From Globisporangium splendens (taxonomy: Eukaryota; Oomycota; Peronosporomycetes; Pythiales; Pythiaceae): a stretch of 64,000 bases of DNA. The stretch covers positions 51,068 through 115,067 of the forward strand of contig VFIW01000130.1 in NCBI GenBank assembly GCA_006386115.1, read 5' to 3'. Under the pieces are notes generated by a model. It saw nothing but the letters and a program-made list of their open reading frames with translations, did no database searches and had not been told where the DNA came from. Positions within the stretch are counted from its first letter, which is position 1, and every line of letters begins with the position of its first letter. Both the position numbers and the translations under genes were made by a program. Positions 21,498 to 32,169 of the stretch are shown in pieces.

Positions 21498-22254
21498 GCA
21501 CAAGATCCTCGTGCTCTTGAACTGCCACATGCTCGTCGCGAACGCTGGCATCTCACCTCTGTGGTACACATCCAACGACAACAGGAACTGGATCGAAGAT
21601 GCCTGGAAAATCCTTGCCACTCGATACAAGAACACCTGGAACGTGATCGGAGCCGACTTGAAGAACGAACCCCATGGCGAAGCAACGTGGGGTAGCGGCG
21701 ATCGCAACACGGACTGGCGCATCGCCTCGCTCCAGATGGCCAACAGCATCCACAAGATCACGTCCAAGTGGCTCATCTTCGTCGAAGGCATGGACAAGTC
21801 GAGTCGCGACGACCCCAACTTCCCGTGCTTCTGGGGAGAGAACCTCATGGACGTGCAGCGCGCGCCTCTCGAACTCAGCGTCCCCGAACGTTTGGTGTAC
21901 AGTCCGCACGTGTACGGCCCGAGCGTGTCCGACATGTCGTACTTCCACGATGCATCGTTCCCGTCCAACATGCCAGCGATCTGGGACAAACACTTTGGCT
22001 TCATCCGTGGCAACGAGAAGTACAACGGCGCGATGGTCATCGGCGAGTGGGGCGGTGCGTTCGAGAAGAGCGACGACCAGACGTGGCAACGGGAGTTCGC
22101 CAAGTACCTCAAGGACAACGAGTTGAGCTGGTTCTACTGGGCCATCAACCCGAACGCGGGAGACACGAAGGGTCTGTTGAAGGATGACTGGACCACACCA
22201 AGAGACGACAAGATGTCGTTGCTCTCCGAGTCCAAGAGATCTCAGGTGCCTTAA
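21498..22254 (+). pseudogene. 5'-truncated GH5 glucanase copy
   Basis: From HKILVLLNCHMLVANAGISPL to the stop, this is an almost exact copy of the second half of the GH5 gene at 32170. It lacks the signal peptide, linker, and the first third of the catalytic domain. The sequence left of about 21498 is unrelated. The acid/base Glu (LKNEPHGE) and nucleophile Glu (VIGEWGG) codons remain. The body agrees with the 32170 gene (REFAKYLKDN, FYWAINPN), but the end (PRDDKMSLLSE) agrees with the gene at 26997-28412, so it is a mosaic. The first ATG (21472) would give no secretion signal, so I regard it as non-functional. Confidence 0.85.
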
Positions 22255-24580
22255 AGCGAGTTGACTGGGGCATCTTTGTCACTTTGACAATCTATACTGA
22301 GTGAGGCTCATATGTAAACAAATGACAATGAAAAAGAAAACATGACGTCCCGCCCTAGTCGGACAGAATGTATAGCCGGGAGAGTATTTAGGATCGCTTT
22401 GAGGGGCAACAGCCATCGCAAATAATAAGCAACTGATAGCTTTGCACTGGCTGATTGGGCATCCGATGCACAGCGCGCCGCACTTGCCCCTTCAAAATGA
22501 CCCCTTCGACCGTGGATAGAAAACCATGAAATTATGGAGGTCAGTCGAACATCGGAAAGTTGCTGTTTAGGTCAGCTTCTGGTCTGTCGGCATGAAGTCT
22601 TCGCAGCGTTGATCTGTTTCCAATGCAATCGAATAGATTACACTGAAATTGAGACGAAAATACTCCGCACCAGTCGAGGAGGAAGTTTTGTTCACAGTGC
22701 AATTATTCATTACATTGAAATGCACTCCTTCGTTCTCGTCAGTTCAGATATAACCCCAGCCTTGAAATCGTAGTGGACAGAGCGATGGTCAGATGATGTC
22801 AGATACATGAGCACTGAGCTGGCAGCCGAGCATCTTGCACCGTACAAGCTCTAGCATGGTGCTGACCAGCGCGCTTTGCGCGTCGACAACCAGCACAACG
22901 GAGGACCGTAAGAATACGGCGGGATCTGTAGAAGGCATGCGCAAAACTGCTAAGACTATTTAGGCGCTTATGCTGCACTTGCTGGTCTCCTCGTATAAAA
23001 CCATGGCTGCCGATCCGCATAAAATGTATGGATGCAACTCGTCTCGGCCATCCAAATAATGGATCTCAGGGTCTTGTGAAAAGATGGACGACATTTCACT
23101 CGAGGATGTCGTTCAGCGTTGCTTTTTGTCGCATACTTACCATCACTCTATGTCCCTGTGTATGTTCGGTCCATTTGGCCCGTCTCAAAGCACTGTAACT
23201 GCACAGCAACAGTATTTTAACAGATTGAGGGCGTCTGTGTGTGTGCGAGAGGCATTCTGTATTTCTATCGCGCTACATGGCGACCGAGCACGAAACACTT
23301 GTGAGTCGAATACCGCCGCCTCCACAAAATGCCCAAGCATGAGTGCTCAGAGAGACACAGCAGCACACACTCGAGCATTTTGCTGCACGAGAAACGCAAA
23401 GGTCCACAGTTCGAGCCAGCGAGCGCGTAGCTTTAACAAGCGCGAGACAGATGGAATCGAAGCTTGGGGAGGCACAATTGTCTGTCCGTTCGATTGAGCA
23501 TTCTCGCCGTGCAGGTGGCACCAGTGCTTCGTGGCTCTGCAACAGAGAAGTTTCGTCAGAAACAGTCGGACCGACAGCGTGGTGGCGCACGAGTCAACAA
23601 TATGCTGATAGCGTTGACCACGTGGGAAAACTGATGCACATGAATCTCATGAGCGAATGCCCCCTACTAATAGCGATGACATTCACGGCAAAACAGACCG
23701 AAGCAATGACAGTAGCATGCACGCGCCATTCAATAATTGCTGCGGAGAAACAATGTTTAGTGTCCTTTGATGTACTAAACAATCACTGCAATATGCCCAC
23801 AGCTGTGATGGATGGCTTTCGTTTGAAACGTTGTAGCACTGGGGAAATATGAAGGAAAGTTTGGAGACAAGAGCACGGTGGCTAAAATGCTCTTGTCTAG
23901 CCGCATAGATGTGAGAATCTGACAGGGCGAAGTGAGCGAGTTACACATGCAACAGAAGCTCGCTTCCTCTGACTTTCCTAGATGCACACAAACTGCTATC
24001 ATTCCGCTCATTCGTTAAACACGGCTACACGCGCCGTCACAAAAGACGGTCTCACCGAATGCCACACTGTCCATGCTCCAATTCTAGGCAAGAAGGACGA
24101 CAAAATCAGTCGATCCCACTCAAAGTGACGATTGTTCAGTGATCTGGTGAATGCTCAGAATTAGATCCTACGCACCAAGCGAACTGAACCTCCACGATTC
24201 GGTTCAGATCTACATTGAGACTGTAGCTGTTTGGCATCGCTCCGCATGAGTGACAAAGAATTGCTTGTGTGATGGCCACATTGGCACGAATAGGTCCCCT
24301 TGCTTCATAATCACATCAACCGATCGCCAAATTGTTGACTTGGCTCCTTCGGAGGAAGCTTCCTCGTCAAATTGTGGCACCAGATGGTATCAGATGCCAA
24401 AGGCATGCGACTCGAGACTCACAATTGAATAGGCAGAGATGCTGCATGTCAAGACCAAAGTATCAGCTCAAGGTCAAGGTGTCCGAGGGGACAGACACGA
24501 TCCGTGTAGGTTCTCAGTGTACTCAAGTGGTCTATCTGACTATAATTTCAACTTGTGTCCGCCAGTGCTCACTGAGCTCT
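22255..24580. other. Gene-poor spacer in the GH5 cluster
   Basis: There is no supported gene across about 2.3 kb. A short palindromic GGAAGCTTCC at 24354-24363 lies in a block that is also found upstream of the GH5 gene on the minus strand at 28412. Confidence 0.55.
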
Positions 24581-24597
24581 GCTCATTTCCAAATCCG
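24581..24597 (+). promoter_or_regulatory. Core promoter of GH5 gene at 24658
   Basis: GCTCATTTCCAAATCCG matches the oomycete Inr/FPR consensus closely. It lies 61 bases before the end of the leader (ATG at 24658). Confidence 0.8.
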
Positions 24598-24657
24598 ACA
24601 CCAAGTCCACAAGTCCTCTCCTCCAGCACCAATTACACTACCCAACGCTCACTGGTC

Positions 24658-26121
24658 ATGAAGGTCACCAGAGCCACGTTCCTACTTTTGCTCGCGCTAC
24701 TCGCGCTCACTGTGTTGCAGACCACAGCATGGGAAGACGCTGCAGACCGTGCTGCAGTGCTTAGCGCAAGAGAACTTCAGAGTACAGCAACGAGCAATCA
24801 GACTGTAGTAAAGAAGAAGAAGAAGTGTACCGTGCGACCAAAGCCAACCACGAAGGCTCCAAAGCCAACCACGAAAGCTCCCAAGCCAACCACCGCAGCC
24901 CCGAAGCCAACCACCGCAACCCCGAAGCCACCGACTACGGCTCCAAAACCAACAACTTCTGCTCCAAAACCAACGACAGCCGCTCCAAAGCCAACGACGG
25001 CAGCTCCATCGCCTTCCTCAGGATCCACCACTGCCCTAAACTTCGCATCCAAGTCCGACGGACTCTACCTCAACGGCGCCAAGTTCACGATCAAGGGCGC
25101 CAACTACTTTGGTATGGAAAGTGACATTCTTGTGCCACACGGTCTCTGGGGTGGCGACGGGACCACGACTTTAGATGCCGTCGCCAAATTCCTCACGACC
25201 AACAACTTCAATGCCGTCCGACTCCCGCTCGCCGTCGATGCCGTGTTGAGCAACAAAGTGGTCACGCTCAGCAAGATCGTCAACGAGAAAAAGCTCCAGA
25301 CATCCTTCAGCGGTAAAACCCTCCACTACTTCGACGTGCTCGACTATGTCTTGGATGTGTTTGCGCAGCACAAGATCCTCGTGCTTCTGGACTGCCACTT
25401 ACTCGTCGCGGGTACCAGTATCACGCCTTTGTGGTACTCGTCGGATGCCGACAAGAACAACTTTAATGACGCCTGGAAGATTCTGGCCACGCGATACAAG
25501 GACACGTGGAACGTGATTGGCGCTGACCTGAAGAACGAGCCCCACGGAGAAGCGTCGTGGGGCAGTGGCGACAGTACGGACTTCCGCCTCGCGTGTCTCC
25601 AGATGGCCAACACCATCCAGAAGATCACGTCCAAGTGGCTCATCTTCGTCGAAGGTGTGGAGAAGGCGACTCGTGACAACCCGAGCTACCCGAGCTCGTG
25701 GGGAGAAGACCTCATGGACGTGCAGCGTGCGCCGCTCGTACTGAGCGTCCCCGAGCGCTTGGTGTACAGTCCACACGTGTACGGTCCGAGCGTGTCCGAT
25801 AAGACGTATTTCCACGACGCATCGTACCCATCGAACATGCCAGCGATCTGGGATAGCCACTTCGGGTACATCCACGGCAACAAGACGTATGGCGCTGCGA
25901 TGGTTGTGGGCGAGTGGGGTGGTTCGTACGAGACGCAGGACGACCAGACATGGCAGAAGGCGTTCGTGAAGTACTTGGAGAACAAAGGTATGAGCTGGTT
26001 CTACTGGTGCGTGAACCCGAACTCGGGAGATACGAAAGGTCTCTTGGGAAACGACTGGACCACTCCCACAGCCGACAAGATCTCGCTGCTCGCCGGTTTC
26101 AAGGGATCTGCAGTACCTTAA
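24658..26121 (+). CDS. Secreted GH5 glucanase with long Pro/Thr linker
   Basis: The product has 487 residues. The signal peptide spans about residues 1-22 (LLLLALLALTVLQTTAW). Residues 55-120 form a repetitive linker of PKPTTKA/PKPTTAA units, probably O-glycosylated. The GH5 catalytic domain follows, starting at NFASKSDGLYLNGAKF. The two catalytic glutamates are in LKNEPHGE (acid/base) and VVGEWGG (nucleophile). GH5 enzymes cleave beta-1,4 or beta-1,3 glucans and mannans by a retaining mechanism; the exact substrate cannot be read from sequence. In oomycetes such enzymes act on their own cellulose/beta-glucan wall or on plant walls. I start at 24658, downstream of the initiator, not at the in-frame ATG 24439. 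It is the most diverged of the linker-bearing copies here. Confidence 0.92.
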   Translation: MKVTRATFLLLLALLALTVLQTTAWEDAADRAAVLSARELQSTATSNQTVVKKKKKCTVRPKPTTKAPKPTTKAPKPTTAAPKPTTATPKPPTTAPKPTTSAPKPTTAAPKPTTAAPSPSSGSTTALNFASKSDGLYLNGAKFTIKGANYFGMESDILVPHGLWGGDGTTTLDAVAKFLTTNNFNAVRLPLAVDAVLSNKVVTLSKIVNEKKLQTSFSGKTLHYFDVLDYVLDVFAQHKILVLLDCHLLVAGTSITPLWYSSDADKNNFNDAWKILATRYKDTWNVIGADLKNEPHGEASWGSGDSTDFRLACLQMANTIQKITSKWLIFVEGVEKATRDNPSYPSSWGEDLMDVQRAPLVLSVPERLVYSPHVYGPSVSDKTYFHDASYPSNMPAIWDSHFGYIHGNKTYGAAMVVGEWGGSYETQDDQTWQKAFVKYLENKGMSWFYWCVNPNSGDTKGLLGNDWTTPTADKISLLAGFKGSAVP

Positions 26122-26996
26122 ATCACTTTTTTCTTTTTGAGCGATCAGTTCATGCAGATGCTTAACCTCTCCAGGACGGACATGAAGTGTCAAAGTTTAA
26201 TCACAGAATGCATGACGATCCATTGTCATCAATATCAAGCACTACAAGGTCCTGAAGTCAAATCTGGTTGAACCCGAAACAAATGACCCAAAGACTGTTG
26301 TCACGTCGCCTAGTCAGTGTAACGCATCTTCTTTCAGGTCGCATTGAAGCAGCTATCTGAACAGAAAAATGCATCGAGTCTTCTCTGTTCGCACTTTCGA
26401 AGCAGCAAGATCGCCACGGCATCTGTGTGTCATTACACCAATTTAATAGTTTCTACCAGCACGATAGGCTAGAGCTTTTCAGTGGCGTGAGTTCTGACGA
26501 AGCGTTGTCGAACATCGAAAATTTGCACTCACATGAGACGAGGCCCACGTCTCAGTTATGACCCAACCCTCGTCTACCAGATCAGAAGAGGCAGTGGACA
26601 CTGAGTGGTGGTCACCTGACAGCAAAACAGTTCCAACTTTGGCGGCGGCACGTCGAAGGTGGTAGATTGACGGAAAATGAATTGTATGGGGGATGCTCTC
26701 CCATGAGCTTCATTTCCCGTCAATACCCCACCAAACCTGAATCAAATGGTCACAGCGCGGAATTGTCCGAGAAATGCTGCAGTTGCTAGATCCCGCGCGA
26801 GCATTCGTGCAAAAGTCGGAATTCGTGACAGCCATGCCTATTACTTCAAATTAGTAGTCTAACAACTACGCAAATGGCTTTCAAAGTTGTTGTTGATTAC
26901 GAGTAATCGAAATGATGGTTCTCTTTGCAAAACCATTTCAGCAACGTCTCAACGTAACCTGAAGGATTTGTAGAGTGGTATTCTCATCAGAAGGTT
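26122..26996. other. Spacer between convergent GH5 genes
   Basis: No gene is seen. It contains the long imperfect hairpin at 26659-26730 that I list separately. Confidence 0.6.
26659..26730. repeat. Long imperfect hairpin (about 72 bases)
   Basis: Arms ATTGACGGAAAATGAA (26666-26681) and TTCATTTCCCGTCAAT (26709-26724) pair with one mismatch. Outer GGTGG/CCACC pairs and an inner ATGGGG/TCCCAT stem-loop extend the fold. It could be a folded small RNA precursor, a remnant of a miniature inverted-repeat element, or a terminator for the convergent genes. Confidence 0.65.
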
Positions 26997-28412
26997 CTAA
27001 GGAACTGGAGTCCCCTTGAACTCCGACAGCAGCGACATCTTGTCGTCTCTTGGTGTGGCCCAGTCGTCCTCCAACAGACCCTTCGTGTCTCCCGCGTTCG
27101 GGTTCACAGTCCAGTAGAACCAGCTCAACTCGTTGTCCTTGAGGTACTTGGCGAACGCCCGTTGCCACGTCTGGTCGTCGCTCTTCTCGAACGCACCGCC
27201 CCACTCGCCGATGACCATCGCACCATTGTACTTCTCGTTGCCACGGATGAAGCCAAAGTGTTTGTCCCAGATCGCTGGCATGTTGGACGGGAACGATGCA
27301 TCGTGGAAGTACGACATGTCGGACACGCTCGGGCCGTACACGTGCGGACTGTACACCAAACGTTCGGGGACGCTGAGTTCGAGAGGCGCGCGCTGCACGT
27401 CCATGAGGTTCTCTCCCCAGAAGCACGGGAAGTTGGGGTCGTCGCGGCTCGACTTGTCCATGCCTTCGACGAAGATGAGCCACTTGGACGTGATCTTGTG
27501 GATGCTGTTGGCCATCTGGAGCGAGGCGATGCGCCAGTCCGTGTTGCGATCGCCGCTACCCCACGTTGCTTCGCCATGGGGTTCGTTCTTCAAGTCGGCT
27601 CCGATCACGTTCCAGGTGTTCTTGTATCGAGTGGCAAGGATTTTCCAGGCATCTTCGACCCAGTTCCTGTTGTCGTTGGATGTGTACCACAGAGGTGAGA
27701 TGCCAGCGTTCGCGACGAGCATGTGGCAGTTCAAGAGCACGAGGATCTTGTGCTTAGCGAGCACATCCACTACATAATCGAGCACGTCCAAGTAGCGCAA
27801 GGTCTTGCCGTTGAAGGCAGTCTGGAGCTCCTTCTCGTTGCTGATCTTGCTGGGCACAACCTCCTTGTTATTGCGCACGGCATCGACGGCGAGCGTGAGT
27901 CGAACGGCGTTGAAGTTGTTGGTTGTGAGGAATTTGGCGACGGCGTCGAGGGTCGTAGTGTCAGCGCCACCCCACAGACCGTGCGGCACGAGGAGTTCAC
28001 CCTCCATGCCAAAGTAGTTGGCACCCTTGATGGTGAACTTGGCGCCGTTGAGGTAGAGTCCGTCGGGTTTGGCTGCGAAGTTGAGGCCAGTAGCGGATCC
28101 CGAGGATGACGACGATGGGTCAGCTTCATTGCCCGTTGTATCTGGTGATGGAGCCGCAGTTGTTGGTTTCGGAGACACGGTCGTTGGTTTTGGAACAGCT
28201 GCGGTTGAGTTTTGGCCCGATGTTGCTGGTGAAGGAGTTGCTGCTGGCTTTGGACGCAAAGTACACTTCTTCTTCGACGTAGTAGGATTACTCGCTGTGG
28301 TGCTCTGAAGCTGTCTCGTTCGACCTACAGCATCCTCCCACGCTGCGGTTTGCAACACAGAGAGCGCAAGTAGTGCGAGTAAAAGCAGGAGTGTGGCTCC
28401 GGTGACCTTCAT
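26997..28412 (-). CDS. Secreted GH5 glucanase with Thr/Pro/Ser linker
   Basis: The product has 471 residues from ATG 28412. The signal peptide is about residues 1-22 (LLLLLALLALSVLQTAAW). A linker of about 70 residues is rich in Thr, Pro, Ser and Ala (PKPTTVSPKPTTAAPSP) and ends in a Ser cluster. The catalytic domain starts at NFAAKPDGLYLNGAKF. The glutamates are in LKNEPHGE and VIGEWGG. Its catalytic domain is almost identical in protein and DNA to the oppositely oriented gene at 32170, while signal peptide, linker and last 25 residues differ, suggesting recent gene conversion. Substrate is undetermined beyond beta-glucan-type GH5 activity. Confidence 0.92.
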   Translation of the reverse strand: MKVTGATLLLLLALLALSVLQTAAWEDAVGRTRQLQSTTASNPTTSKKKCTLRPKPAATPSPATSGQNSTAAVPKPTTVSPKPTTAAPSPDTTGNEADPSSSSSGSATGLNFAAKPDGLYLNGAKFTIKGANYFGMEGELLVPHGLWGGADTTTLDAVAKFLTTNNFNAVRLTLAVDAVRNNKEVVPSKISNEKELQTAFNGKTLRYLDVLDYVVDVLAKHKILVLLNCHMLVANAGISPLWYTSNDNRNWVEDAWKILATRYKNTWNVIGADLKNEPHGEATWGSGDRNTDWRIASLQMANSIHKITSKWLIFVEGMDKSSRDDPNFPCFWGENLMDVQRAPLELSVPERLVYSPHVYGPSVSDMSYFHDASFPSNMPAIWDKHFGFIRGNEKYNGAMVIGEWGGAFEKSDDQTWQRAFAKYLKDNELSWFYWTVNPNAGDTKGLLEDDWATPRDDKMSLLSEFKGTPVP

Positions 28413-28470
28413 GTCCAATTAGATGCGTGGGTGATGTGGGTGGTGCTGGAAGAGGGCTTGTGGCCTTGGA

Positions 28471-28490
28471 GGCGAATTTGGAAATGAGAA
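28471..28490 (-). promoter_or_regulatory. Core promoter of GH5 gene at 28412
   Basis: Minus-strand TTCTCATTTCCAAATTCGCC fits the Inr/FPR consensus. It lies about 60 bases before the ATG and matches the promoters of the sister genes at 24658 and 32170. Confidence 0.8.
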
Positions 28491-31400
28491 AGAGCTCAGT
28501 GGGCTCTGATGAGCACCAAATAGGTGGTAGCCAGACCACTGATATATGCTTCATACTACGAGTATGGATTGTGCCTTGTGTTTCTTTAGTATCTGGGCAT
28601 TGATATAGGGTCTCACGTAGACTAGCAGCTCTACATCTGTTAGTAGTATTAGTCTCCAGGTGCGTACCTCGTAGTCTTGATACCATTTGGTACTTCGCTC
28701 TGATGAGGACGCTTCCGCAGAAGCAGTCGCGTCAACGATTTGATTGACTCGGCTGCTTGGCATATGGGATTATGGAGATGGGATACGAGCAACATGGTCA
28801 TTTCCGAATGAGGTCATCACGTGCCCACTTTTATGTCATTCGTCTGTAGTTAGTTCGCACGACGTAACACAATATACCTCACCTTCATCATCATCATCAT
28901 CATCGTCATTCGTCTATAGACAGTGTGAGAAGGGGACCAAATACCTCCAAGTCGTTGGTCTTGACTTGGGTATTGAGTTGAGTCGCATCAAGTCATGAAA
29001 GATTCAGAGACATATAGATCAGGTAGCAGTCTTTTGTGCTGCGAGCTGGGGTTTTAAAAAACGAGGACATCCGAAGACCCATCCTGTATCAGCATCTTGG
29101 CGTGGGGGATGATGACCCAGACGCACTGCTGCATCGTCGTATTGAGCCAAAACTCGTCTTCTTCATGTGTGCCATCAATTAGCGCTTATGATGCACTCAC
29201 AGAATGGACTCGAGTTGATCCAGGTAGCCACTAAGCATCGCATTGTTGTCTGCTCGGCTGGATCTGGAAAATTCTCATCGGTGCTGGCACCCACTTCAAG
29301 CGTGGCAACTAGAGGTGGCCTCAAACAACCATTCGGACTTGTAAATGCCTCTCCTGTGCCCACTAGCAAAACAAATCGAGGAGATGAAAAACGGAGTCTT
29401 CTTTCGTTTCTGAAGTATTGTCGAGGATCGAAAGTCATCGATTCAGACCAACTTCTCGTCAAGTGGCTTGAAGGTATCGCAAAGGTGCTTTATTGCGTAA
29501 GCAATCGGTTGTTGCTCTCCCTACATGTAACAGGATGTGCTCACTGCCCAGGCGATCGTTGAGAAACGCTGCAGCAGATAAAGCGCCGAGATGATACTGG
29601 CACGTCAACTCCCTCGGTTGTCTCTTCGTTTCAGATGTAACCCTAAACCTCATCGATTGCTTGAATCAAATCATACGTACCAGGGGACAAGGAGTGATGC
29701 TCAATTGATGCAGCATACCGCCTTCTGATCCACTGATTGATGTGTTGCTTTTACAACAGTATTCCACTTTCTCGACTCTCCAGAGCGCTCTGCCGCAAAG
29801 AGGAATAGATCCCGGTGTTCACGCATTTCACTCAGTATCCTCTTATGTATTCTGCTGTAATCCAACATGTTGTCTGAGCAACTTGAAGCCCTTATCAACA
29901 AGTCGCTAAAAAACGTATGCTTTGGTAAGGCGGATCCTTTACACCATCAAGCATATGGATTCTCTTCTTTTCTCTGCGAGATGATTTTTAGTTAAGTTTG
30001 AGGTATTAGTTTAGAACACAAGCTCAGGGGGCTCCGTATTGACAGTGTGAATAGCCCTATAGGTCTCCGCGGATCCACGATAGTCAAGCTGGTTGCTTTC
30101 CGCTTTGACTTTACAGCACGTCAGTTTTAACTTCTGGTTACAGAAGATGTCTGGAAGGTGCTGTGCTGCGCGTCCTACTTAACAGCTCAAACAAGAGGCT
30201 GCACATGGAGGGAGCGCTTCGTAGCAATCAGCACTGTTGTCGTCAATTTCTGCTCTGGGTTGTTGTGATCGCTCGACGGGTCTGCGTGCAGCATAATCAA
30301 AAGCACATCAGTATACATTCTGATGACAGGTCAATCTCACCAAGATCTGTCATCAAACGGCGCGCTTGATGTCCTTACGGAGTATGGTAATGCATCTAAT
30401 CCTCGAGCAATCACGCCTACCCCAAGCAGAATACTAGAAACCCCTTTTTCAATTTGCGTGCTGCTAATACCAACCGATGACTCGGCTGTTTCTGGAGAAG
30501 CTTCTCCATCGCATTGATACGCCAGTTGGTGCAGCAAGTTCTCCAATCCTGCGGTTGTAGCAGGTTGAAGCATCCTCTAGCGACAGGACCCTGCTGCTGT
30601 GTTTCGAGTACACTTGCTACAGGACTCTTCCTCTCACCCATCCTCAGACACCCCCGTGAACTCCTCTCTCATTTGCGGACTCGCGACCACTTCCTAAACT
30701 CCTCCTTCACCGCCAAACCAGCAGCCACATGCATCGCTCGCTCGAGCAGCGTGCCTCGAAAAGTCCAGTACCGATTTGGTCGGACAGCGCACTTTACTTG
30801 CTCTAATTGAGTCGTGCCGTAATCACTCACCGCCCTTCCTGGGGTGTAGCCAAGCGTATCCAAAGTAGGTTGTAGTATCGCCAAGCCGCATCCTCTCGTG
30901 CTGTCATCAAATGGGTCGCATGATGCCCTCATGAACTGTCCAATTAACTGCTGCTTCTGGCAAAATTTCTCGGTGACACTATAAACAGCTGGTGCAAGAG
31001 CAACAAAACGGACGACCAAGAGTGCTCAGTACAACCGAACGGGAAGGCAGTAAAGGGATGCTTCGTTCGCCTTTCTCAAACGATTTCTAGCAAAGTATCA
31101 GAGACAGAGGATGCTGAGAGGAATGGGTCATCAAGCCCAGAAGAGACGATGTCTCGGACCAACTTTTAGTCTGTTGGCGCGAAGACGAAACCAAGTGTTG
31201 TTCAGCGATCGAAGGCTTGCGTTTCCCGGGATAACAAGATGCGCCGCCGAGGGTAATCCGAGGTGAAACGCTGAGTGCGCTGCTGTCTCATGGATCCCTA
31301 CCATTTGTGCACCGTTTCCACCCAATATCGTTGCCGTGGACAGAGAGTGATGACCACTGGATTAGTCCTCACAATCCTGCTAAATTTGCCACACAATACT

Positions 31401-32073
31401 CAGAAAGATGCAGCGCTAATGAAGGAAGCAGCAACTATGAAACAACCAGGCGTGCGATTGTGAGATTTCAACATGGAAGTTCAGTTTGTTGTAGTCTGTC
31501 GCCTATGCCGAGATCCTCAGTGACGACCTCATTTCTGACAGCAAAGAGCATCCTATCCGTTCACTGCAAAACTGCTTTATTTCTACGTCTCCTCGAACTG
31601 ATGGAATTGCTTGGTCATGTGCTGCTAGTAGAGATCGCACGCTATCATTATTAATCGTTCAGCACTTAGAATCAGTGGACCCAGTTGTTACCTTTTGCTT
31701 TCTCGTTGACCACTTGTCTTTGGTTCAGACCTCTCGTCTCACCAAGATGATTCTGCCATCAAATGGAGCGCCTGATGCGCTCATAGACGATGTTCTGCGT
31801 CGAACCGCCCAGCAATCTCAAGAGCCCACGCAGCAGAGTTGACGCAGTGCAATTCTGTGTGTTGCTAATACCAAACCGACGAGTCGACCGTTTCCAGAGA
31901 AGCTTCTCCATCAAAGCATCCCTTCAATCAGTGACACAGGGTTTCATTCTATGGTCCTAATAGTCCTAAGCATACTCCAGAGACAACAAGGTTCCACCTG
32001 TGCATTCTAAGTGCGCTAGCTGAACACCCACCAGGTCGTCCCCATCGAGCAATGCAAAGCCAACACAAGCTCG
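28491..32073. other. Long gene-poor spacer with diverged duplications
   Basis: No gene is supported over about 3.6 kb. Two diverged direct copies of a 200-base block are visible at about 30320-30530 and 31735-31920. They share CACCAAGAT, GCTAATACCAA and a palindromic GAGAAGCTTCTC. A CAT-repeat microsatellite lies near 28883-28905. Confidence 0.5.
30494..30507. promoter_or_regulatory. Perfect 14-bp palindrome GGAGAAGCTTCTCC
   Basis: It is one of four related palindromes centred on GAAGCTTC in the GH5 cluster (others at 24354-24363, 28707-28716 imperfect, 31897-31908). The upstream location suggests a shared regulatory or repeat origin. Confidence 0.4.
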
Positions 32074-32094
32074 TCTCTCATTTGCAAATTCGCC
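32074..32094 (+). promoter_or_regulatory. Core promoter of GH5 gene at 32170
   Basis: TCTCTCATTTGCAAATTCGCC contains an initiator CTCATTTG and an AAATTCG flanking element, about 75 bases before the ATG. Confidence 0.7.
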
Positions 32095-32169
32095 ATCAAC
32101 TTCCCAACCTCCAGTCTCCACACCAACCATCAACAACCAACGGCCACCTCTCAGCGAACCTCATTATCC

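Noticed and set aside
24798..25052. Gly/Val repeat protein on the minus strand
   Set aside because: It is the reverse complement of the PKPTT linker of the GH5 gene at 24658.
22255..32070. tRNA or small structured RNA genes in the long spacers
   Set aside because: I looked for B-box-like GGTTCGAATCC and paired acceptor stems and found none I could support by eye.
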